Source: Oscheius sp. JU75
Lineage: Eukaryota > Nematoda > Chromadorea > Rhabditida > Rhabditidae
Reading direction: 5' to 3'
Length of the DNA stretch: 64,000 nt
NCBI GenBank assembly: GCA_037178855.1
Contig: JASJZC010000004.1
Coordinates: 6,634,001-6,698,000, forward strand
A model generated the notes under the pieces. That model was not told the origin of the DNA, did not search any database, and was given only the letters and a program-made list of their open reading frames with translations. This document shows, one piece after another, positions 1 through 11,687 of the stretch (the stretch's first letter is position 1; each line of letters starts with the position of its first letter). The translations under genes and the position numbers were made by a program.

Positions 1-3000
1 TATGAGCAGCTCCTTGTGCACTATAGACAATACGTGGAACCTCCTGTTATCTTTACCGGGTGCCGCCCTCGTACGGGAGAGACAAGTTAGAAAAGTTACA
101 GAAGTTTATGATTACCGGCACCCCTTGTAGTCAACAGTCTACTAATCCGGGCAAATCCTTTGTTCTCTCCTGCTCTTCACCCTGTTCACCTTAGTCTTTT
201 CTCTTAGACTCTATGCACCTGGACCGACGAGGCCACGACCCCCTGCCGTCAGCTATTGTCGCCTCCTAGTAATTAGTGCTTGCGTCTTCGAAAGAGCAAG
301 GCAGCCGACGTGGGGGAACAGAGAAAGAATCCGAGACTTTAATAGGGAGAACCAAGATTTTATGGCTGGGATGTGACTGTAAACCCGTAGCCAGTCTGCG
401 AGTCTCTTCTCCTTTTCTGATCTCCTCTCCGTCACTACCGTACTCTCAACTGGTTATTGTTTTGTCCCTCTTCTGAATACGGTATTGTGTTTCTCTTTTT
501 GACACATGCCTATGCCCAAAGCAGATCCCGGGGGTCTTCTTCTGGTGCCATCACTCGACTCGAGCTCAGAGCAGCACCGCGGGAGATGATCGCGTGGACA
601 GAGCCCATGCTGGGACCACCGACAGAGGATTACGCGATTAGCTAGTGAGGATGTAGAGGGCCAAGAACAGTTTAAAACACTTGTACTATTTGTCTCTTTA
701 GAAGACGAGGAGAGACACACTTCCTACCGTAACCTTTCGAAAGACAAATCGATTCGTCTTGCCCGTGGGCTATAATTATGCTCTCCCTCTCCTTGAGGGG
801 CCAGTTCCCGTTACTTCAGAACTTGAGGGAAAACGGGCTGGATTCAAACCTTGACCGGTGGTGGGAACAATTGAGTGTCGGTAGTGGCTCCGGTAATTAA
901 AGGCTTCCTCGAGACTAGAGTCCATATGGTAGCTCCGGCTAGCCCCATATCGCTCACAGGAGCCCATTATGACCACCTTTTGCCGCCACACGACTGGGTG
1001 GAATGGGAAAATGATTCGGGGGTTCAGCCGAGAGATAAATAGGCTGTGAAAATAAGAAGTAGGGACTGAAATAGAAGGGTTTCAGAAGACTCCTGTACTG
1101 TTAGACTGTTTTTTCGTCTCTCTGTCTATCTGTCCTTTTGCCCCACAGTTCTTTCGATTGCCTATCTCTTTGATCGGCTCTATTCATCTTTCAACCTCTT
1201 TATTTCTCTCCTGCTTCTCCATTCTTCGTCCTCCTTGTGTCCGTAGCCGTCTTCCGGTGTTTCCGGACAGGCTGTCCATAATTGCTGTGCCTCACGCGCG
1301 CGCTCACCGCGCACGTCACTCACACTGCGCCAGTTTACAAGCGAATTCCGGTGCCATGGAGGGAAGGAGTAAGAGGAGGAGGGATGATGAGAGAAAAGGG
1401 ATGATAGAAGAGCCAAATAATATGTCTTCTCTCTGATTGTTAGGGGAAATAACTGAAAGTCTATCCAATCTCTTTTGACTTGAAGCTTCCGTCCAGTGCC
1501 GTTCTCTCTCGCAGCATAGAGTCTTTAGATTTTTATCTGTTAATTGGGCAAAAGATGACAGTTCTCTTTTCAAATTAACAAAGCATCCTGAACCTTTGGG
1601 CTTTGTATCTTTCAGAACGAACCAGACAAGCATGATAAACTGAGAGACCGTTCCGTACTCCCTATCTCTCCGAGAGCAGAAACGCTTTTTGTAACTAGCA
1701 ATGTTTTATCTTTCAAATGTTATAGTTCCTAACAACACTTCCTTCTTGTGTTTCATGTTTTTCTTTGTCACCGTCCTCTGCAATTTTGTACTTAACGGAT
1801 TAGAGGCAGCTCGGCACAATCCTTGTTGGCGCTAAGAGTTCTTTATGCGGCGGCATGCCGTAATTATCACTTGAACTTGTTCGCTCAAAAACAGCTCTTT
1901 GTCATCTTTCCACCGATTTTTGTTCAAAATAATCCATATTTCAGATGTCGCAACCGTAGCTAATTAGCGTCTGGTGAAATGTGAGATTCACGACCGTGAC
2001 CTTGCTGCTGTTTCTATTGAGGGGGATCATGGCGTCCAATTCCCTGTAGACATGAAATAAACGACTTTGCTCATCATGTGCAAACCCATATTAACTAGTT
2101 TAATTGTCTGTCTCATCAAAAGGCTTCCTGCCCGAAAGTGCATCATAAAAGTTGGGTGGAGACGCCCTCTCCCTCACCTAGCCTCACCCCTTTTTACGGG
2201 CAGTCGTTTTCGGCTGCGACTCAATAAATTACGGTAACCTATAAAGGAAGGCGGCCTTCTTTTTATGAGAGAGCCACAATGCGACACAAAAGAACTTGGG
2301 AAAGCCTGCGCTCCTCCCAGTTCAAAAGAGGAAGCGGGATGAGGGACTTTCGCCTTCTTACCAGCTCTCCCTCAACGACCTTCTGTCAACAGAGACAACA
2401 CACTGTCAAGGGCGGATTATTGTGGTATGGCGCGCGCTCACAGATGAAGGTCGAAAGAATACCGAATCTATTGACAGGCGCCAGCCCTCACTATGCTGAC
2501 AGCCGACCAATTAACTGCGCATGATTTGTTTCACTGTGCCACCAACCATACCGTGTCGGATGATAGATGGGCAAAATATTGCTGGAATCAGATTGAACGT
2601 GGTTCCATGGCAATTATGGACTCTCGGCTGGTCGCAGGTGGTAGCTGTCAGAGATTCCTGACAGAAATTAGAATAATGACATTGTTTGCACTGCTACCTG
2701 TTCCTGGATCTATCCATCTTGGCTTCGCTGCAACATGGCTTGCTGTCTTGGGGACAGGACAGGTGGACATGTTGCGCAAGAGATGAACTGGGAGAGATAA
2801 AGAGCAGCACAATAACCTATGAAGCATGGAGGGCATCTGCCAAAAATCGGAGGGAATCAAATGTACTGAACCAGAGACACATTTAAAGGGTTTATAGTGG
2901 TTCAATGTTGAGGTGCAACAATTTAAAACTCTCCACTGTTCGGAGGAAGACATCGGCTCAGAACGAAGATGTGGATTACCGAGCACCACAAATAGTCAGT

Positions 3001-3309
3001 CAATCTGTAAAACCATAAAAGAGTGCATAACCTCCCAGTAAACATTAAATTTCCAGCAGTTCGCTGAATACGGTGCACAATGAGATGAATTCAAAACGGC
3101 AGTCAACATCAAGAGCCGATTGAAACAAACTTTTATTGCTTTCCAGAACTAATTACGTCCAAGTTTGTACAGAAAGACGTTCTAACATCTAGAAGGGAAC
3201 TAGTCTGATACGTGTAAGGGAAGAAGCTCGACAATGACGAGAGTTTAGGAAAAGAGGGACCTGTTTCAGGATAAGGCATGAGGTAGACAGCACCCAATGT
3301 GGGTAAGAA
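1..3309. other. Intergenic region, no gene recognised
   Basis: Only short open frames occur here on either strand, without recognisable domains or a set of compatible splice sites. The downstream end holds the likely 3' processing region of the globin gene. I see no RNA gene or long repeat. Confidence 0.5.
3132..3137 (-). terminator. Polyadenylation signal AATAAA of the globin gene
   Basis: A canonical AATAAA on the minus strand lies about 170 bases downstream of the globin stop codon. It is the nearest such hexamer found in reading the 3' flank, so its use is inferred. Confidence 0.45.
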
Positions 3310-4403
3310 TTAATACGAACAAGTTGATATCAACGTGGCTCCTGTCGGTGGTCGAAGGAAATCACCAGCAGGACTTCCGTCCGAGGATCCTTGAGAGTCT
3401 GGAGAAGCCGATCGAGGGGAACCGCTCCTTGAGATTGACGTCCTGGGGGAGTTATTTCGACTGCCACTGTCCAAACTTCTCTTGGCCTTTCTCTGACTTC
3501 CATTGGAGCCGGTGGAAAATGAGTTTGATGCTCTTCTCATTCTTCGAATCTCCTCATAAAATCCATCCCTCACAGCAGAAAAAACCAGAGCTCCAAACTG
3601 AGAAAAAGCATGGGTAGTGGTGTGGGCTTTGTGGACAGCCGAATCAAGATGGGTGCACTCCTAAATTTTCATTGTAGGAAATGATCAGTTAATCTAATAC
3701 CTTGATAGTAGCATCTGCTAACGTAGCAAAGAAATCTGCTCTGAATCCGAGCTGACGGAACTCTGCATATTTTTGTCCAAACTCTCCGGAAATTTTTTGA
3801 ACCTAAAAGGTAGTTGATTAATCCAGGCAAAAAGCACAAAACAAACCTCGTCTACGTAATCAAGATTTGTGACCACTTTCTTCAGCAGACTTTTGACGCT
3901 TTCTTCAAGTTCTTCTCGTCTTTCCGGCTCTAATCCGGCATAAAATGTCGCAAATTCGGGTTTCGTGTCACAGGCTCGCTTCATAATTCGTCTTCCTACC
4001 ATCTCGTGGGGATTGGAGAAGCAGCTCTGAAAAACAACAGGTTGCAAGAGGTAAATAAGCTCTATGGGAGATCTCTCGCGTCCTTTGCGCCGCGCGCCGA
4101 GACGGTACACGTGCATCGCATTCGAGTAAGATAACCGTTTCAACAGTGTCCTTACCTGTATAAGACGCCTCATGGTCTGTGTCAATGGATGTTTCTGACT
4201 CGTTCTACTGCTGGCTGAACTCTTCCTGGACCTTGAGATCTCCGATGGAGTACTTCCTAAAAGTGGAACGTATATTTTCGGCAAACGATGAACTCACTCT
4301 GACACATCCCATCATAGTAGCTGGCGGAAGAAGGAAGGCGAATTGAGGGCACGCCATCCTTGACCGATGTGGTATGCTTGAGCTTTGAAGAGTCACTTCC
4401 CAT
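3310..4403 (-). CDS. Nematode-type globin, predicted N-myristoylated, proximal His replaced by Tyr
   Basis: Six coding exons join in frame across short introns: about 4403-4298, then 4256 down to the exon ending CTTATACAG, then exons beginning SCFSNPHEMVG, VQKISGEFGQ and ECTHLD, with the stop at 3310. The protein is roughly 270 residues. A central globin fold of about 150 residues carries NPHEMVGRRIMKRA, the E-helix stretch EESVKSLLKKVV, GFRADFFATLADA and VRDGFYEEIRRMRR, a layout known from nematode globins. A long Ser/Arg/Pro-rich tail follows. The N terminus MGSDSSK fits an N-myristoylation signal (Gly2, Ser6), which suggests membrane attachment. In the F helix, where globins have FGxxH, this protein reads FGQKY, so the proximal ligand (F8) would be Tyr; distal E7 is probably Leu. 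Heme sensing or redox signalling is therefore more plausible than oxygen transport. The start ATG at 4403 follows an acceptor-like TTCCAG. Confidence 0.85.
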
Positions 4404-5882
4404 TTTAGATCAGTATCTGGAACTAAGGATTTAAGTTGAATTTGGAGGAAATATCAAGCGAAAAGATTCTGGTTGGAAGAGGAAAGACCAGACGCATGAA
4501 AACGGTCTGAATCGCAGACTTAAACAGAAAAGCCATGTGGCTTGGTGAACAGAAACAGGTGATCGAACAATAAAGCCCAGGCTCTGACGTCAAATGAGAG
4601 AAAACTCTCGACAACTCTGGGAATAGTTAGTGGGAAAACCGCTCAGGGCAAGGATACGATTCGTGTGAAAAATGACTGATTATGAGAAAGAGGGGCAGAT
4701 TGAGACGAGAATAACTGACGATGAAAAGGTATAATGAGACGGAAAGGGTGTGACGCAGGAACAAGAAGAGGATTCTCGTGGGTAAAATGAGGGAGGAGAG
4801 GAAAGGACAAAGCGAGTCATAAATATGGTCGTATCGCTCGAAAGAATCATCTCAAGAAGGAGTAATAAGCAGCAGATGATGGCATAATCTGTTGGGAGAG
4901 AGAAGCTATTTTGGGACCGGGAAGGGAAACTTCTTGAAACCAGATTAGCAAAGATCTGTACACACGATGGGGAAGTGTAGGTAAGGAATTGAATGACCAG
5001 GAAATACAGGAAATAGGTGAGGAATTGAATGCAGGTGACTGACCTCCGTACAATCTCAGCTGAACCAATTACAGTAAAATGAAAACCGTGATGAGAAAAA
5101 TTGCTCTCTCCAGGTTAAACTGACGGCTTAATGGAAGCAAAAACCTGTCAATTTAAATCTAAACTGTTTTGCTTTGCACAATCATGAAAGCCAAAATGTT
5201 TGTATAGCTGCTGTTTAGACGGAAATCGGTTTCCGGAACCACGAAACGTGTTAATTCAGACTGACCGTTCAAACAGAGCTCCCAAAGTTTTTACCACATG
5301 AGAGAAGAATAAGAACTCGATCTCTAGTTAAACCGCCGTGACTAGTCGAAGATACTCGTTCACCGTGAAATATTCACGAGAATCAGGGTTCCAGAACGCG
5401 GCTTTTTGGGTATTCTGAAGTAAGCGTCCCATCTTCTACAGCTCATACTCCGGCCTTTTTCGCCCCTCGAGGAGAGTAAAAAGAGGGGACACGCAAGCTG
5501 TCACCTGACCTCGTTAGTTTCTTTTGACTTCGAAAAATAGGGAGAAGGAGATGCGATACCATAAATCTAGTTCGAATGATAATCCTAAGCGAGAAGCAGG
5601 GACAGAAAGTGACGTTCTTAGAGAGGATAGTCAAAAAGAAGAATATCGGGGAGCAAAGACTGGAAAACAATAGGCATGTAGTGATTGTTCCGCTTTGATG
5701 ACGCAGGGAGACAATAAATTTTTAATGAAGGCTTGCTGAAAAAGGGGAACGCCGATACGTAGAGAATTGAGATTGTATTTTTTTTTTTGCAGGGAACATT
5801 GCAAACGATATCTTTGCATAGCCAACAGAACTAATGACATATAGACACATTTTGTTGTTATACTAGATATCTGTATTGTAGG

Positions 5883-5972
5883 GCAGATCAAAAGCTACAA
5901 CCTTGCAGAACAAGATTTACGGTATGCCTGATGGTTGAGGGCCGTGTAACACAATAGCCGTGATAGTACGCG
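5883..5972 (+). repeat. Composite dispersed element, copy A
   Basis: Motif 2 (GATCAAAAGCTACAACCTTG followed by CAGAACA) occupies 5885-5912, and motif 1 (GCCGTGATAGTACGCG) lies at 5957-5972. The same pair of motifs, 40-80 bases apart, recurs at 32210-32300, 38305-38394 and 50458-50558. No coding capacity. Confidence 0.5.
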
Positions 5973-6964
5973 TGCAACTCGGATCAACTTCCCATTTGGA
6001 AGCTCCCCGAATAGAATGCGGGACTATCAAAGCGAACTTAGGCATGCAAATGGGTTAGAGGAAATTTGTCACGAGTCGCGAGCTCTTCCTCACAATCAGT
6101 GTTCCCAAAGTAAGGAGGAGTAGACGAAAACTGGAATTTGTAATTATGGGAACGGACTATTTTAACGCACAAATATGTCATAAACGGGCAGTCATCGCGT
6201 GACCTCCCGTCTACGCGAGCAACGCGCAGTCTATTTTGCCTAGTTAAGACCTGAAGTAAGCCACTAGACGATCAGGAATTAAGCTGTCAACAGACGTTCT
6301 ATTCTGGGTAGGTGATCATTTTGAAAGTACGACATAGACTTGAAGAAGATAAGGAGTGAGCAGGAGACGGTAAGGTGTCTGCGAACATCAAAACAAGCGT
6401 CTCGGGGGAAAGATTTTGTCTTGTTATTTGGGGCCAAAAAGCGAAGGAGTCTGAATGTCTCATTCTCAAACTCGTGGAGTGTATAAGATTTGAACTTCTG
6501 AGAACTATGAAGGCGCTGCATCCCGAAATTGTGTTACTCATCGGCGGGAAGACATGACGATGACAGAAAACGACGCCTTCTTTCTGTTGAAACTAGCATA
6601 AACTAGGATGATGCAAGAACACACTGTAAAGCCCCGATTTGGGGTGGATAATCTAGTGAAGATTTTTGGAGCTTTACGGAAAGCCACGCAATAGAATGTC
6701 ACAGGATAAGAGGGTGATATCCGACCAAATCTCCTCCCGGACCTGCGTCAAACGGATTGGAAAAGGTCAGAAAGGAATATAAGTAGATTGAAGTATAGGT
6801 CTTTCGTCATATATCAGGCTTCGTTTAAACGTTTTTGAAATCTCTAAAGCGCAATGGTTTCCGTCCGTCCGATCACGAGAAAATAGCTGGCAAATCATTG
6901 CATGTCAAAAATTTTGTTGACAAGTCAGCTTTTGGGAAACCAGGAAATTTCTGCTATTGGAGAA

Positions 6965-7033
6965 GCGGTGCAGCCGCCTGTTTTCGCTACAAAGTCAAAA
7001 CAAAAGGGTGACGAAGCCGTCGTAGACGGCTGA
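6965..7033 (+). repeat. Double-hairpin element, copy 1
   Basis: Two adjacent hairpins are visible: GGTG-CAGC-CGCC at 6967-6978 and the perfect 7-bp stem AGCCGTC-GTA-GACGGCT at 7015-7031. A second copy lies at 43030-43079 with the same stems but a spacer of different length and sequence. It may be a structured RNA, a small foldback repeat or a protein-binding site; there is no direct evidence for transcription. Confidence 0.5.
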
Positions 7034-7796
7034 TTTCAAGATTAAATATCAAGTGGTTTTCTTTCGAAACGACTTGGATCTGGCTTGAAAGAATCAATAA
7101 AGCTTTTCCGCAAGTCATAAATAGCTTACCCATTAGTCAGTGCTAATAGTTTGTATGTTTTGGTCAAAAGCCAGCATAGTCTGACGCATAATTCCTCAAG
7201 TCTATGTAAATTGGCATACTACCCGTTCGGGAGCGTGCTTAACGTGTTCCCCAGACAACAATTATAGCTGATAACTGGATGGCTGGATTGAGTTCCGAAA
7301 TAGACGAGAAGCGCCGCGGGTTGTGACGCAAAGAGGAGAGGGCGGAAGGAAGGAGTACTTTTCCGGGGCCGAAGATTTGCTGTTTTGAGTAGGCTCATGA
7401 CATCTAGTATTCGGACGCAAGACACGAGTTCGCATGTGAGAGAGAAAATGGAGCTGGCTCAGTCTTATAGTATTGGAAAGGGATGAAGCATAATATCTGA
7501 TCAGCAGACCACATTTCTCTGAGCTGGTGTAAAACAACAAAGTGAAAATAACCCAGATCTACGAGAGGACAAATGGATTAGGTAAGCATCTACCCTCATA
7601 TAAACAATGCATAAAGGGCGTGGAAACAACTGGAAGAGAGTACATGAAAATATTGTGACGATTGGACCAAAATTTCGGATTCTATTATTCGGTAAAGAGA
7701 AAAACCAATGATCCTAACCAGGACTATAATCTTGGAGCAATCGACAGCTTTTTTTATGAGGGAGGTTGTTACGCTCCGACTTTAGTGCTTGGGAGG

Positions 7797-8430
7797 TAGC
7801 TCATAGATCAAGTTTATGGATACCTTCACCTTTCTAGGATCGAAGATTTCCATACCAATTGCCGATAATGCAGAGATGAAACGACGGATTGGACTGGGTT
7901 ACTGGAAGTTCAACGAAAATAGAAAGCTGCTATGCGACCGCACTATCCCTCTGAGCAAGAGAAGACATCTCTTCGAAGCTGTTGTGACACCGATTGTCCT
8001 CTTCGGAGCTGAATCCTGGGTGCTTCGAGACTCTGACAGGAAATCTTTAAGGGTCGCGCAACACAAGTTAGAGAGAAGAATGTTAGGCATCTCGATGCTT
8101 GACCGATGGACAAATCAACGACTGAGACGTACATCTAAATTGAACGACTGGAAGACGATGGCGGTTAATAAGAAACTTAGCTGGGCCGAAAGGATCACAA
8201 ACATGGAACCGAGTAGATGGGCGAAGAAGATCACAGAGTGGTATCCGAGGGACGGGAAAAGAAGACCCGGAGGACAAAAGTGCAGATGGTCTGATGAAAT
8301 CACAGCGTTAGCGGGTTCTACATGGTGGAGGAACTCTAATATGGAATGGTCTACTCTCAGAAACGCTCTAGTCGATAATAATAGACTTGATTAAGCGAAT
8401 AAATAGTAAATAGTAAATAGCTCATAGATC
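7797..8430 (+). mobile_element. 5'-truncated RTE-like non-LTR retrotransposon with 13-bp target-site duplication
   Basis: The insertion (7810-8417) is bounded by identical 13-bp direct repeats TAGCTCATAGATC at 7797-7809 and 8418-8430. Inside is an open frame (7816-8394, 192 codons) that resembles the C-terminal end of RTE-clade reverse transcriptases: FLGSKI near the start, LFEAVVTPIVLFGAESWVLR, LERRMLG, RWTNQRLR, KLSWAERI, and RPGGQKCRWSDEI near the end. The 3' end is an AT-rich microsatellite of TAAATAG units, as is common for RTE tails. The 5' truncation just upstream of the open frame removes the endonuclease and polymerase core, so the copy cannot move by itself. The intact frame and perfect duplications suggest a young insertion. 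A diverged sister copy lies at 46013-46588. Confidence 0.85.
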
Positions 8431-9796
8431 TACTGTGGTCTTGAGTGTTGCTGCGTTAAATCGTACTGTCATTAAGTATTCCTACTTCAAAACTTCTTTA
8501 CCGCTTAAAAAGGTGGTAGCCCTCTACAGAGCAGGTACGGAAGAGACGAACTGAACATTCAGAGAGAGATAGAGAAGCGTGAAAGAGATAAGAGATGTCA
8601 AGCAGAGGAAAATCTGCAAAAAAAAGAGGCTGAAACTCCTTCTACACAGCCGCTCAGCTTCCAAAATAAGCCAGTCTAGGATTTTACGGGCAAAATCTCG
8701 AGATCTGTGTCCAACATATTGCTGTTGAAGGAAATGTAAAGAGTGATTGATAGGGTGTGTGAAAAGAGTGTCTGTTGTTTTTCCAGACAAAATCTGGAAG
8801 AAACAATTACGAAATCCTGAGGTCATCATCAGGTGGGAGGAAGAGAATGAATAAACAAGGGCGTGCACATGGTGTCGTCCCGTAGGCTGTTTTCAAGCCA
8901 ATTTGAAGGTGAAAAATGTGAGGAAATATTGTCAGTCTTACTCTGGATATTGCCAATACGTCGCCAGAATGTGAAATAGGGACGTCATCGAGGGGCCGAG
9001 GCGGATTGTATTCAAGACAGATTTGACACAAAGAAATTGAAGTCATTGCCCCGAATAGATTCCTCAAAAGGTCGTAACGTGTCATAATCCAAATTCATGT
9101 TAACGAATCCAAAAAAAAAAAAATTAACGAATGAGAACTCTGTGTCAAGATAATATTAGTTGTGACGTCAAAGGAAAATTAGTCGGGCGATCGGATTGAG
9201 GGGAATAGAGGGTGGCGATGTATAGTTGAGCCGACAAGATAAGATATAGTAAAGCTTTTCTTGCCATGCCTAATTGAAAAATTAGTTGGCTAATCGTTAA
9301 CAAAAGAATTAGTGTCTTGATCTGGTGCTGAACGTATCTGAGGGTCATTGGAGTGAATTGCTAAGATGATATGGGAAAACCTCGGGTTGAGCAAGAAGCT
9401 AGAATTTATAGTATTTCCAGTTATTTTGTAGGTTGGGACTCTTTGAAGACGACAATGTTTTGTATTGCCTACGCCGATACTACAAATATGCATATGCTCC
9501 GGCATAACAAAAATGGGCGCGACTAATAAAAAGGAGGAAGTGGAGAGTGGATCGAGCTGTCATAAATTCGATTGTTGCTGCGTCATATCCAGTCTGCAGC
9601 CATCTCTAATTGGGATGTGATCTCTCCCGAGACAGCTGTACTGCCATCAGCTGTCTCATCCCTCTCGCGCACCTCCAAAACAACCATATTACGCTTGGCT
9701 TTATTAGAAAATGTGTAATAACTGCAATAGGGAAAGATGATAGTTAGTGGGTAGGCAAGAGCAGATCCTTGGAAATGATTTGGGCAATTTGGCTCC
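8431..9796. other. Intergenic region downstream of the arrestin gene
   Basis: No gene is recognised. Position 9111-9123 is a 13-base A run with the nonamer TTAACGAAT on both sides (9100-9108 and 9124-9132). The end of the stretch holds the presumed 3' untranslated region of the arrestin gene. Confidence 0.45.
9700..9705 (-). terminator. Polyadenylation signal AATAAA of the arrestin gene
   Basis: AATAAA on the minus strand lies about 95 bases beyond the arrestin stop codon, a normal distance for nematode 3' ends. Confidence 0.5.
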
Positions 9797-11672
9797 TCAC
9801 GACTTTTGTGGCAAGGCAGGCGCTGAAGGAGTAAAGCCGGGTGGCGGTGGCAGATTGTGGTAAACCGGGTATCGTGGAGCGAAAGCCTGAAAGATGAACA
9901 GGGATTAGTCACGAAGCCCTGGCAACAAACCTCAGCGTTGTCCGTGTTTTTCGTGGTTCCAGCTGTTCCATAAACAGATTCCTCATATGAAGGAGGGAGA
10001 CCTTGAGAGCCAGCTGCGCCACCAGGATATGGCGGAGACGGGTCCACGGGAGCAGACGCGGCTGACGAAGAAGGAGATGGGTAAACATTTCCTGGTGTGG
10101 GATAGGCTCCCGAGGGATTGAATCCGATTTGTGGATAAGGAGCCGAAGGCTGTGGTCCGCTTGGTTGGACGACTGTCATCAACTGGTACACAGGAATAGT
10201 TCCAATGAGAATTGGAAGATGGTTCTTGACCTCGTTGTTAATGTTACCCTTCAGGCAAAGTTTGACCTAAATCATAATATGCTACATGGAAGTAACTTAA
10301 ACAAACCGAAAGATAATACTCGACAGAAATGATTGGGCAGGAGTTGAAGGAGGCAACTGTGGCAGGAACTGCCACTTCGATTTGAACATTACCCTTTGAC
10401 TTTGGAGCAACGTCAATAATCTGTAAACACAAAAATTTTTCCGTAGTTCCAGTTAAGTTACCCTTCCACCCCTCGCCACAATCTTCTTTTCCTCTCTTCG
10501 ATGAGCACACTGGGTAGCGTGCAATCCAACAGAGTAGTGGCAAGACCAACCACTCCTGGCAGCCAGATATTTACTGACTTGGTTCAGTTTGACCTCAGCA
10601 TTAACGACAGGACGACTGCTTCCGTTATCCACAAAACAGTCGATTATTATGCCTTCTCCTGGGACAAATCCCATCTTTGAGATTCTAGCCTAGAATATTT
10701 CATATCTTCTAACAATAAGCCAGAATGGATATCCTACCTCGACCATGATTTTCCCATGTCGGAACAAAACCATCCCCGTGTTTTTGCATTTCGAGTCCTT
10801 GACCGGCTGAATGGCTTGTGGAATCGTGTTCAAGTCGAAAGTGGGAGCCACAGTGAAAAATTTCCTATTGGTCTTGTTGAATCGCCATTTCCTATCAATT
10901 TCTACGGAGACTTGATAGCGAATGTACCCGTAGCAACCTGGAAAATTGAAATTATGGATTCACGACAACCGAAAACTTAGGTCGCTAACAAGATGGCATA
11001 TTAGACAACAGTTTACCTTCAAAACTGGGTGCACATGTCGCAGGCAGGGAAAACCTGAAGGGGAACTGATGCTGTCCCGGCAGGAGCTTGTCTGCACTTG
11101 GACTGTCTGACCAGACTACAGCTTCACCACTGGCATAGATCACGCTCGCCTCGTAAGTGATTGTCCTTGTCTCCGTATGGGTTGTTCTAAAACAAATTGT
11201 TGACCAGAGGTTCCCAATCTTATGGCCCCGTGTCTAATTCTCAATCAGCCTTTTCATTTGTCCCTCTCATGTAAACAAACGAATGTCCATTCTCCTTTAG
11301 GCCACTTGCAAGTTCAAACTTTGGCTTTTTTCCCGATTGTAATTAAACAAAATCTTACCCGTCAGCGTTTCTATGCGTGTGAGATTCCGATTCAGTCCAA
11401 TGTGTGTGGGCACGGCCATCCACAAAAATACACACGGAGCGAGCCTGTAATGTTTACGTTTTATGATGGGCATAAAAGCTGCCATTTGCGCTCTTTTTTC
11501 CGTTTAGGTGTGTGCAGCTAGTCAAACAAAAAGCGATATGCTAGCCGAAAATGAATAATTTTGGAAAACATACTTTTATGGAAGACTCGAGATTCAATAT
11601 TACAGTTCCGCAAACTTCCGTTCCAGGATAATAAACTCCGTGTGGATTTGAAAATTGTACAGCTATTGACAT
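9797..11672 (-). CDS. Arrestin domain-containing protein (ARRDC / alpha-arrestin)
   Basis: The exons spliced by eye begin with FSNPHGVYYPG (about 11672-11563), then VCIFVDGRAHTHWTE, TRTITYEASVIYASGEA, CYGYIRYQVSVEID, MGFVPGEGIIIDCFVDN, IIDVAPKSKGNVQ, VKLCLKGNINNEVKNHLPI, and a Pro/Gly-rich tail ending at 9797. These give both arrestin lobes in the expected order: the N-lobe entry strand and RAHTHW strand, the CYGY(I)RYQV motif, and the C-lobe strand closing in LPILIGTIP. The tail contains LPPSYEE, a PPxY motif that binds WW domains of NEDD4-type ubiquitin ligases. Alpha-arrestins with this layout act as adaptors that bring such ligases to membrane receptors and transporters. Start: ATG at 11672 lies four bases after an acceptor-like TTTTCCAG; an in-frame ATG at 11687 precedes that site and would be removed by trans-splicing. 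Confident family call; paralogue unknown. Confidence 0.88.
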
Positions 11673-11676
11673 TTTG

Positions 11677-11684
11677 CTGGAAAA
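11677..11684 (-). promoter_or_regulatory. Candidate trans-splice or 5' UTR acceptor of the arrestin gene
   Basis: TTTTCCAG on the minus strand is followed after CAAA by the ATG at 11672. Nematode spliced-leader acceptors have this sequence and spacing. The site decides between the two possible start codons. Confidence 0.45.
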
Positions 11685-11687
11685 CAT

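Larger units (their letters stand above)
4404..7796. other. Intergenic region with two small repeat elements
   Basis: No gene is recognisable in 3.4 kb on either strand. The stretch contains one copy of the composite dispersed element (5883-5972) and one double-hairpin element (6965-7033), both listed separately. Confidence 0.5.

Noticed and set aside
3261..3268. CTGTTTCA, the core of the nematode piRNA upstream motif
   Set aside because: An 8-mer is expected about twice in 64 kb on both strands; no cluster of such motifs was seen.
6655..6675. ATTTTTGGAG, similar to the Sm site of spliced-leader RNAs
   Set aside because: The surrounding sequence has no leader-like 5' end or matching hairpins, and such a 10-mer is expected by chance.
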